From the NCBI GenBank assembly GCA_002898855.1, contig BEIR01000008.1:1-15540 (forward strand): 15,540 nt of DNA, given 5' to 3'. Shown here one piece after another: positions 10,184-15,540 of this stretch. The notes under the pieces are model-generated. The model searched no databases, had not been told where the DNA came from, and worked only from the letters and a program-made list of their open reading frames with translations. The stretch is from a bacterium HR41 (lineage in GTDB: Bacteria; Actinomycetota; Thermoleophilia; Solirubrobacterales; Thermoleophilaceae). The position numbers and the translations under genes were made by a program. The number at the start of each line of letters is the position of its first letter. Positions within the stretch are counted from its first letter, which is position 1.

Positions 10184-10782
10184 TGGAAGCCGGCGTCGCT
10201 GTCAAGCCCCGACTGCGCGAGCGCTACGAGCGCGAGGTGCGTCCGCGTCTGCAGGAGCGTTTCGGCTACCGCAACCCAATGCAGGTGCCGAAGCTCGAGA
10301 AGATCGTCCTCAACATGGGTGTGGGCGAAGCCAAGCAGGACGCCAACGTTCTCGAATCGGCGATAGCCCAGCTTGCGCAGATCGCTGGCCAGCGCCCAGC
10401 GGTGAGGCGTGCGAAGCGCTCCATCGCCGGGTTCAAGCTGCGCGCGGGGATGCCTGTGGGCGTCACGGTCACGCTCCGGCGAGCGCGGATGTGGGAGTTC
10501 TTCGACCGGTTGACCACAATCGCGATTCCCCGTATCCGCGACTTCCGTGGTCTCGATCCGCGCTCGTTCGACGGTCGCGGCAACTATTCGTTCGGCATCC
10601 GCGAGCAGATCATCTTCCCCGAGGTCGATTACGACTCGATCGACCAGGTTCGCGGTCTCGACGTGACGATCGTGACCACCGCGGCGACCGACGAGGAAGC
10701 GTACGCCCTGCTCGCCGAGCTCGGCATGCCGTTCCGGCAAACTGCTGCTTCCGCCGCCGAGAACCAGAACCAGTCTTCCTGA
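10183..10782 (+). CDS. rplE: 50S ribosomal protein L5 (uL5)
   Basis: L5 binds 5S rRNA as part of the 5S RNP and contacts P-site tRNA. The protein has 199 residues; the core is about 180, with short additions at both ends (MEAGVAVKP and a polar [12 protein letters not shown] tail). Motifs: [17 protein letters not shown] (15–31), the signature [16 protein letters not shown] (35–50), [19 protein letters not shown] (81–99), [10 protein letters not shown] (115–124) and [16 protein letters not shown] (133–148). ATG overlaps the rplX TGA by one base. rpsZ follows after 20 bases. Confidence 0.98.
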   Translation: MEAGVAVKPRLRERYEREVRPRLQERFGYRNPMQVPKLEKIVLNMGVGEAKQDANVLESAIAQLAQIAGQRPAVRRAKRSIAGFKLRAGMPVGVTVTLRRARMWEFFDRLTTIAIPRIRDFRGLDPRSFDGRGNYSFGIREQIIFPEVDYDSIDQVRGLDVTIVTTAATDEEAYALLAELGMPFRQTAASAAENQNQSS

Positions 10783-10802
10783 CGCAACGAGGTGCACTAG
10801 CG

Positions 10803-10988
10803 ATGCCCAAGAAATCCCAGTGGGTCAAGCAGCAACGTCCCCAGAAGTACTCGACGCGCCACTACCACCGCTGCCGGCGGTGCGGTCGGCCGCGGGCGTA
10901 CCTGCGCAAGTTCGGCCTCTGCCGGATCTGCCTGCGGCAACTGGCGCACCAAGGCATGATCCCGGGTCTCACAAAGGCGAGCTGGTAA
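10803..10988 (+). CDS. rpsZ: 30S ribosomal protein S14 type Z (uS14, zinc-binding)
   Basis: This is the short, zinc-ribbon form of S14, which sits in the 30S head close to S3 and S10. The product has 61 residues, the exact type Z length, starting [20 protein letters not shown]. Four cysteines at 24, 27, 40 and 43 (CRRC and CRIC) form the zinc site, and the C-terminus [15 protein letters not shown] is characteristic. GAGGTG 8 bases upstream supports the ATG at 10803; the frame is open further upstream but overlaps rplE there. Many actinobacteria also carry a zinc-free S14 paralogue under zinc-responsive (Zur) control elsewhere; none is visible here. Stop is TAA. Confidence 0.97.
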   Translation: MPKKSQWVKQQRPQKYSTRHYHRCRRCGRPRAYLRKFGLCRICLRQLAHQGMIPGLTKASW

Positions 10989-10995
10989 CAGCACG

Positions 10996-11394
10996 ATGAC
11001 GCTCACCGACCCCGTCGCCGACTTCCTCACGAGGATTCGGAACGCGATCAACGCCGGTCACGGCGAGGTCGCCATGCCTTCGTCGAAGTTCAAGGCGGAG
11101 CTCGCGCGGATCCTCAAAGAGCAGGGCTACATCGACGACTACGCCGTCGAACCGGCGCGGGTCGGGCAGACGCTGCGCATCAAGCTGCGCTGGACAGCCG
11201 ACCGCCGCTCGGCCATCAGCGGTCTTGAGCGCGTCTCGAAACCCGGCCGCCGCCAGTACGTTGCGGTCGAGCGCATCCCCAAGGTGCAAGGTGGCACCGG
11301 GATCGCGATCGTCTCGACGTCGCGCGGCTTGTTGTCGGATCACGACGCACGCCGCCTGCGCGTCGGAGGCGAGCTGGTCGCCAAGGTTTGGTGA
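10996..11394 (+). CDS. rpsH: 30S ribosomal protein S8 (uS8)
   Basis: S8 is a primary 16S rRNA-binding protein; in E. coli it also represses the spc operon by binding the rplE message. The 132-residue length is standard. Motifs: [13 protein letters not shown] (5–17), [18 protein letters not shown] (29–46), [15 protein letters not shown] (81–95) and the C-terminal signature [17 protein letters not shown] (99–115), ending ELVAKVW. The ATG comes 7 bases after rpsZ. The stop region carries the AGGAG that serves rplF. Confidence 0.98.
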   Translation: MTLTDPVADFLTRIRNAINAGHGEVAMPSSKFKAELARILKEQGYIDDYAVEPARVGQTLRIKLRWTADRRSAISGLERVSKPGRRQYVAVERIPKVQGGTGIAIVSTSRGLLSDHDARRLRVGGELVAKVW

Positions 11395-11404
11395 GGAGCG
11401 ACAG

Positions 11405-11938
11405 GTGAGCCGCATCGGAAAACAGCCCATACCGCTGCCGGACGGCGTCGCGGTGCAGATCGAGGCCGAACTAGTCCGGGTCAAGGGGCCGAAGGGCGAG
11501 CTCAGCGAGCGGGTCGCCCGCGATATCGAGGTGGCCGAAGAGAACGGTTCGCTGGTCGTGCGACGCCCCACCGACCGGCGCGAGCACAAGGCTTTGCACG
11601 GCCTCACCCGGACGCTCGTCGCGAACATGGTCGAGGGCGTCACCAAAGGCTTCGAAAAGCGGCTCGAGATCCAGGGCGTCGGTTATCGGGCCCAGTTGCA
11701 GGGTAGAAAGCTGGTGCTCCAGGTGGGCTACTCGCACCCGGTAGAGATCGAACCGCCGGAAGGGATCGAGTTCGAGGTGCCGCAACCGACCCAGATCGTC
11801 GTCAAGGGGATCTCCAAGCAGCTCGTTGGCGAGATCGCGGCGCGGATTCGTAAGGTCCGACCGCCCGAGCCGTACAAGGGCAAGGGCATCCGCTACCAGG
11901 GCGAGTACGTCGCAAGGAAGGTGGGCAAGCGGACGTGA
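11405..11938 (+). CDS. rplF: 50S ribosomal protein L6 (uL6)
   Basis: L6 lies near the factor-binding site of the 50S subunit, beside the sarcin–ricin loop. The GTG at 11405 gives a 177-residue protein with the canonical start [11 protein letters not shown] (2–12). The frame is open back to 11225 but that part overlaps rpsH. AGGAG at 11394–11398, 6 bases before the GTG, settles the start. Motifs: [10 protein letters not shown] (24–33), [20 protein letters not shown] (76–95), [10 protein letters not shown] (107–116) and the C-terminal signature [12 protein letters not shown] (153–164). TGA overlaps the rplR GTG (GTGA). Confidence 0.97.
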   Translation: MSRIGKQPIPLPDGVAVQIEAELVRVKGPKGELSERVARDIEVAEENGSLVVRRPTDRREHKALHGLTRTLVANMVEGVTKGFEKRLEIQGVGYRAQLQGRKLVLQVGYSHPVEIEPPEGIEFEVPQPTQIVVKGISKQLVGEIAARIRKVRPPEPYKGKGIRYQGEYVARKVGKRT

Positions 11939-12300
11939 TCGAGTCCAAGGAAAGGCGGATGAAGCGCATCCGGCGGGCGCGCCGCCGGCGCCGTGTGCGC
12001 GCACGGATCCATGGCACCGCAGACCGGCCACGGCTGTCGGTGTTCCGGTCGAATCGCGGCATCCAGGCGCAGCTAATCGACGACGACGCCGGTCACACGC
12101 TCGCTCACGTCGTATGGACCGAGCCCGAACTGCGCGACCTCCCGCGCATGGAGCAGGCGCGAACCGCCGGGCGCTTGCTGGCGGAACGCGCCCGTGCCAA
12201 GGGGATCGAGGCGTGCGTCTTCGACCGCAACGGCTACCGCTACCACGGCCGGGTGCGCGCTCTTGCCGAGGGTGCGCGCGAGGGCGGGCTGCGCTTCTAG
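11935..12300 (+). CDS. rplR: 50S ribosomal protein L18 (uL18)
   Basis: L18 binds 5S rRNA with L5 in the central protuberance. From GTG at 11935 the protein has 121 residues: a very basic N-terminus ([18 protein letters not shown]), then [18 protein letters not shown] (27–44), [15 protein letters not shown], and the C-terminal signature [11 protein letters not shown] (97–107). The GTG overlaps the rplF TGA. An ATG at 11959 preceded by AAGGAAAGG would give a product 8 residues shorter and is a real alternative start. Stop is TAG. The following 70 bases before rpsE are the largest gap within the S10–spc block. Confidence 0.96.
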   Translation: MIESKERRMKRIRRARRRRRVRARIHGTADRPRLSVFRSNRGIQAQLIDDDAGHTLAHVVWTEPELRDLPRMEQARTAGRLLAERARAKGIEACVFDRNGYRYHGRVRALAEGAREGGLRF

Positions 12301-12370
12301 CGACGAGCAGGCGAGCGCGAAGGCAAGCGAGAGGTCAGCGACCGAAACCATCGACTAGGGTCAGGACGCG
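12301..12370. other. 70-base gap between rplR and rpsE
   Basis: There is an in-frame TAG 15 bases before the rpsE ATG, so rpsE cannot start earlier. I see no open frame, hairpin with T-run or clear promoter here, only purine-rich GCGAG-like repeats. AGGA a few bases before the ATG can serve as ribosome binding site. Confidence 0.5.
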
Positions 12371-12925
12371 ATGGCAACCAGGGACAAAACGCGCCCGGCG
12401 AGCACGACGGAGCTGCAGGAGCGCGTCGTCGAAATCAACCGCGTGGCAAAGGTCGTCAAGGGCGGCCGCCGCTTCTCCTTCACCGCGCTCGTGGTGGTCG
12501 GTGACGAGGCGGGCCACGTAGGGGTCGGCTACGGCAAGGCGAAAGAGGTGCCGCTAGCGATCCAGAAGGCTGTCGAGAAGGCGCGCCGAGCGATGTTCCG
12601 TGTGCCGATGCACGGCAGCACGATCACGCACGACGTCATCGGCGAGCACGGCGCTTCGCGAGTGCTGCTCAAGCCCGCTGCGCCCGGTACCGGCGTTATC
12701 GCCGGCGGCGGGGTGCGGGCGGTGCTCGAGCTCGCCGGCGTGCACGACGTGCTCTCCAAGTCGTTCGGCAGCCAGAACCCGATCAACGTCGTCAAAGCGA
12801 CTGTCGACGCGCTGCGCAAGCTACGCGATCCCGCGGAGGTTGCGCAGCTGCGCGGTCTCACTGTGCGCCAGGTTCTCGGTCTCGAGCCGGTCGGCCAAGC
12901 CGCTGGATCGGAGGTGGAGTCGTGA
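12371..12925 (+). CDS. rpsE: 30S ribosomal protein S5 (uS5)
   Basis: S5 lies at the mRNA entry channel with S3 and S4; its changes affect decoding fidelity and spectinomycin sensitivity. The 184-residue protein has the N-terminal double-stranded RNA-binding-like fold: [20 protein letters not shown] (15–34), [20 protein letters not shown] (41–60). The C-terminal domain contains [20 protein letters not shown] (91–110), [20 protein letters not shown] and [12 protein letters not shown] (132–143). The short N-terminal arm ([14 protein letters not shown]) is variable in the family. TGA overlaps rpmD (GTGA). Confidence 0.98.
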   Translation: MATRDKTRPASTTELQERVVEINRVAKVVKGGRRFSFTALVVVGDEAGHVGVGYGKAKEVPLAIQKAVEKARRAMFRVPMHGSTITHDVIGEHGASRVLLKPAAPGTGVIAGGGVRAVLELAGVHDVLSKSFGSQNPINVVKATVDALRKLRDPAEVAQLRGLTVRQVLGLEPVGQAAGSEVES

Positions 12926-13119
12926 GCGCTGCGAAGCTCGTCATCCGCCAGGTTCGGTCTGCGAACGGCGCCGACCGTCGTCAGCTCGCTACGCTGCGAG
13001 CGCTGGGCCTTGGACGTATCGGTCGTACGGCCGAACGGCCTGACACCGCCATCGTTCGCGGTCAGCTGCGGACCGTGCGTCATCTGGTCGAGATAGAGGA
13101 GGTGCCAGCGGCGCGGTGA
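12922..13119 (+). CDS. rpmD: 50S ribosomal protein L30 (uL30)
   Basis: L30 is a small 50S protein at the subunit surface. The 65-residue product ([20 protein letters not shown] start, then [20 protein letters not shown] and [16 protein letters not shown]) matches the family in length and order of elements, including the conserved LGLGRIG turn. The GTG start overlaps the rpsE TGA and is preceded by GGAGG inside rpsE. Its own TGA overlaps the rplO GTG. The three-gene chain rpsE–rpmD–rplO is therefore fully overlapped. Confidence 0.95.
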   Translation: MSAAKLVIRQVRSANGADRRQLATLRALGLGRIGRTAERPDTAIVRGQLRTVRHLVEIEEVPAAR

Positions 13120-13601
13120 GCGAACCCGGGCTTCACAACCTCACTCCCGCCCCCGGATCTCGGCGCGCACGCAAGCGCGTCGGGCGCGGCGAGGGATCGG
13201 GAACCGGCAAGACCGCCGGGCGCGGCACCAAGGGCGCCGGCGCCCGCTCGGGCAACAAGCGGCGCGCGTGGTACGAGGGTGGCCAGAACCCCTTGCACAT
13301 GCGTCTGCGCAAGCTGCGCGGCCCGCATATGAAGAAGTCCATGCCCTTCGAAGCGTTCGGTCGCACCGTCACGCAGGCCGTCAACGTCCGTGACCTCGAG
13401 CAGCGCTTCGAAGCGGGCGAGGAGGTGACGCCGTCGACGCTCCGCGCTCGTGGGCTCGCCAAGCGCAAGGGAGTGCCCGTCAAGGTGCTGGGGGTAGGCG
13501 AGCTCTCCAAGCCGCTCACGGTTCGCGTCCACGCCGTGTCGGCTTCGGCGCGCAAGAAGATCGAGGCCGCCCAGGGCACTATCGAGCTGATCGAACGCTG
13601 A
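13116..13601 (+). CDS. rplO: 50S ribosomal protein L15 (uL15)
   Basis: L15 is a late-assembly 50S protein with a long, Gly/Arg-rich N-terminal tail that threads through 23S rRNA. The 161 residues begin [20 protein letters not shown], then the typical tail RVGRGEGSGTGKTAGRG (21–37), YEGGQNPLHMRLRKLRG (53–69), and the C-terminal domain with KVLGVGELSKPLTVRVHAVS (122–141). The GTG overlaps the rpmD TGA. GAGGAGGTG within rpmD is about 12 bases upstream, rather far, so coupling probably matters. secY starts 5 bases after its TGA. Confidence 0.97.
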   Translation: MSEPGLHNLTPAPGSRRARKRVGRGEGSGTGKTAGRGTKGAGARSGNKRRAWYEGGQNPLHMRLRKLRGPHMKKSMPFEAFGRTVTQAVNVRDLEQRFEAGEEVTPSTLRARGLAKRKGVPVKVLGVGELSKPLTVRVHAVSASARKKIEAAQGTIELIER

Positions 13602-13606
13602 CGCCA

Positions 13607-14866
13607 ATGCTCGGGATGGTGTCAGCAGCGCTGCGGGTCCCCGAGATCCGCAAAAAGCTGCTCTTCACCGCGGCGATGCTGGCCCTCTACCGGCTCGGCT
13701 CGCAGATCCCGACGCCCGGCATTAACACCGACGTACTCGAACAGATACAAGGGCGCTTCCAAGCTGCTGGCGCGCTCGGGCTCGCGAACCTCTTGACCGG
13801 TGGCGGGCTGTCGCGGTTCTCGATCTTCGCGCTCGGCATCATGCCCTACATCACCGCGTCGATCGTGCTCCAGCTCTTGACCGTGGTGGTGCCTTCGCTC
13901 GAGAAGTTGCGCAAGGAGGGCGAGGTCGGCCAGGAGCGGATCACGCAGTACACCCGCTATCTGACCGTCGGGCTCGCGTTCCTGCAGTCCGTCGGCTTCA
14001 TCTTCATCTACCGCACGCAAAGCGCTGACATCATCGAGGGGTTCACGCTCGGTCGCGTGATCGTGATCGTCGCGACGCTGACGTGCGGCTGCGTGCTCGT
14101 GATGTGGCTCGGCGAGCTGATCACGCAGCGCGGGATCGGCAACGGCATTTCGCTGATGATCTTCGCCAGCATCATCGCCGGCCTGCCCCAGGGTGTGCAG
14201 TCGTGGTGGACGAGTCCCGACCGTGTCTTCCAAGTGATCGCACCGTTCTTGGTGCTCGCCGTGACCGCAGCTGTCGTTTTCGTCCAGGAGGGGCAGCGGC
14301 GCATACCCGTTCAGTACGCCCGGCGCACGCTCGGCGAGCGCATGCAGTCCGGCGGATCCACATACCTGCCGCTGCGGGTCAACATGGCAGGCGTGATCCC
14401 CGTCATATTCGCCGCTTCGGTGATGGCGTTTCCGCCGACTATCGGGCAGATATCGAACGCGGCGTGGGCGCGCGACCTCTCCGCCTTCTTCGACTATCGC
14501 GGAGCTCCCTACCTGATCGGGGAGTCGCTACTCATCATCCTCTTCACCTACTTCTACACCGCGGTCACCTTCAATCCGGTCGAACAGGCCGACAACCTCA
14601 AGAAGTACGGCGGCTTCATCCCCGGCGTTCGTCCCGGACGGCCGACGGCCGAGTACCTCGATCGCATCCTCGCGCGGCTCACCCTGCCCGGCGCGATCTA
14701 TCTCGCCGCGATCGCGGCGATGCCGACCCTGCTCGCCAACCAGACAGCGACAAACTTCGCGTTCGGTGGCACGTCGCTTCTGATCGTCGTCGGTGTCGCT
14801 CTCGACACGATGAAGCAACTCGAGGCACAGCTGATGATGCGCAACTACGAACGGTTCCTGAAATGA
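13607..14866 (+). CDS. secY: Protein translocase channel subunit SecY
   Basis: SecY forms the membrane pore of the SecYEG translocon for export and membrane insertion of proteins. The 419-residue length is typical of actinobacteria. The sequence shows the expected ten hydrophobic helices, roughly at 16–34, 72–94, 116–136, 148–168, 178–194, 208–227, 258–280, 301–322, 356–377 and 385–400. Family motifs: RLGSQIPTPGI (29–39), the plug region 55–70, ALGIMPYITASIVLQLL (75–91), ELITQRGIGNGIS (170–182), MAGVIPVIFAAS (260–271), FNPVEQADNLKKYGGFIPG (322–340) and RPT near 345–347. An ATG three codons in (MVSAAL) is an alternative start. Stop overlaps adk as ATGA. Confidence 0.98.
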   Translation: MLGMVSAALRVPEIRKKLLFTAAMLALYRLGSQIPTPGINTDVLEQIQGRFQAAGALGLANLLTGGGLSRFSIFALGIMPYITASIVLQLLTVVVPSLEKLRKEGEVGQERITQYTRYLTVGLAFLQSVGFIFIYRTQSADIIEGFTLGRVIVIVATLTCGCVLVMWLGELITQRGIGNGISLMIFASIIAGLPQGVQSWWTSPDRVFQVIAPFLVLAVTAAVVFVQEGQRRIPVQYARRTLGERMQSGGSTYLPLRVNMAGVIPVIFAASVMAFPPTIGQISNAAWARDLSAFFDYRGAPYLIGESLLIILFTYFYTAVTFNPVEQADNLKKYGGFIPGVRPGRPTAEYLDRILARLTLPGAIYLAAIAAMPTLLANQTATNFAFGGTSLLIVVGVALDTMKQLEAQLMMRNYERFLK

Positions 14867-15537
14867 AGCCACTCAATCTCGTCCTACTGGGGCCTCCCGG
14901 CGCTGGCAAGGGCACACAAGCCGAACGGCTGCGCGAGGACTTCGAGATCCCTTACTTCGCCACCGGCGACATCCTGCGGGCAGCTGTGCGCGACGGCACC
15001 GATCTCGGTCGCCAAGCGCAGGCCTATATGGACCGCGGTGAGCTCGTGCCCGACGAGCTCGTTTGCGACCTGATCATGGAGCGGCTCGACGACCCCGACG
15101 CCCGCGACGGTTTCCTGCTCGACGGCTTTCCACGCACGGTTCGCCAGGCCGAGGTGCTCGACGACGCGCTGGCTGCTCGAGACCGCGAGCTGACGGCTGT
15201 GCTTGTGATCGATGTTCCCGACGACGAGGTGGTTCGGCGCCTGTCGGGACGCCGCATCTGCGTAAAGAACCAGCACGTCTACCACGTCGAGTTCGACCCG
15301 CCGAAAAACCCCGACGTGTGTGACCAGGACGGTTCCCGCCTGATTCAACGCGACGACGACAAGCCCGAGACGATCCGACGTCGCCTCGAGGTCTACCACC
15401 GCGAGACCGAGCCGCTCGTCGCCTGGTACGAGCAGCGCGGTTTGCTACGCCGCTTCGACGGCACCAGGTCGCCTGACGAGGTCCACCGCCACATCCGCGC
15501 CACGCTCGCCACCCTGCGGCTCGAGGCCGAGCTTTAA
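14863..15537 (+). CDS. adk: Adenylate kinase
   Basis: Adenylate kinase converts ATP and AMP to two ADP in the cytoplasm. The ATG at 14863 overlaps the secY TGA, the usual spc-operon arrangement. The frame is open far upstream but that part lies inside secY. The 224-residue product has the P-loop GPPGAGKGT (10–18), the AMP-binding segment TGDILRAAV (34–42), LLDGFPRT (85–92) and the long lid YHVEFDPPK followed by RDDDKPETIRRRL (163–175). The lid has C133-x2-N136 and C153-x2-D156: two of the usual four zinc cysteines, with Asn and Asp at the others, so zinc binding is uncertain. The end is complete: TAA at 15535, 3 bases before the window edge. map and infA often follow in relatives. Confidence 0.98.
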   Translation: MKPLNLVLLGPPGAGKGTQAERLREDFEIPYFATGDILRAAVRDGTDLGRQAQAYMDRGELVPDELVCDLIMERLDDPDARDGFLLDGFPRTVRQAEVLDDALAARDRELTAVLVIDVPDDEVVRRLSGRRICVKNQHVYHVEFDPPKNPDVCDQDGSRLIQRDDDKPETIRRRLEVYHRETEPLVAWYEQRGLLRRFDGTRSPDEVHRHIRATLATLRLEAEL

Positions 15538-15540
15538 CCT

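Noticed and set aside
9325..10797. A 490-codon minus-strand open frame opposite rpsQ–rplN–rplX–rplE
   Set aside because: Antisense artefact crossing four conserved genes; no domain or motif visible.

Overview
The window is about 15.5 kb of GC-rich bacterial DNA carrying a fused str–S10–spc ribosomal protein region. Gene order, high GC, frequent GTG starts, the four-cysteine Zn form of S14 and the style of L3, L4, S10 and adenylate kinase fit an actinobacterium. Some protein details (the S10 segment [13 protein letters not shown], the Adk lid with CVKN and VCDQDG) resemble the deep-branching Thermoleophilia/Solirubrobacterales, but that placement is from memory and inference, without a database search.

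Layout: (1) 1–293, minus strand: the 5' part of a small two-helix membrane protein gene that runs off the left edge. (2) 294–497: a divergent non-coding region with a textbook plus-strand intrinsic terminator just upstream of fusA. rpsL and rpsG, the usual upstream partners, are absent from the window. (3) 498–3892: fusA (EF-G), broken by one in-frame TAA at codon 342, and tuf (EF-Tu). (4) 3893–3970: a gap holding a perfect 16-bp inverted repeat at the str/S10 boundary. (5) 3971–9478: S10 operon, rpsJ-rplC-rplD-rplW-rplB-rpsS-rplV-rpsC-rplP-rpmC-rpsQ. (6) 9475–15537: spc operon, rplN-rplX-rplE-rpsZ-rpsH-rplF-rplR-rpsE-rpmD-rplO-secY-adk. The window ends 3 bases after the adk stop.

From rpsJ to adk all genes lie on the plus strand. 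Eleven junctions overlap by 1–4 bases (ATGA, GTGA, TTGA or TGATG), which points to one long, translationally coupled transcript. The products are two elongation factors, 20 ribosomal proteins, the SecY translocon pore and adenylate kinase.

I see no mobile element, CRISPR array, tRNA, rRNA or unknown multi-gene system. The points worth a second look are the nonsense codon in fusA, a possible attenuator ahead of fusA, the long hairpin between tuf and rpsJ, and unusual N-terminal extensions on L22 (acidic, Ala-rich) and S17 (very basic).
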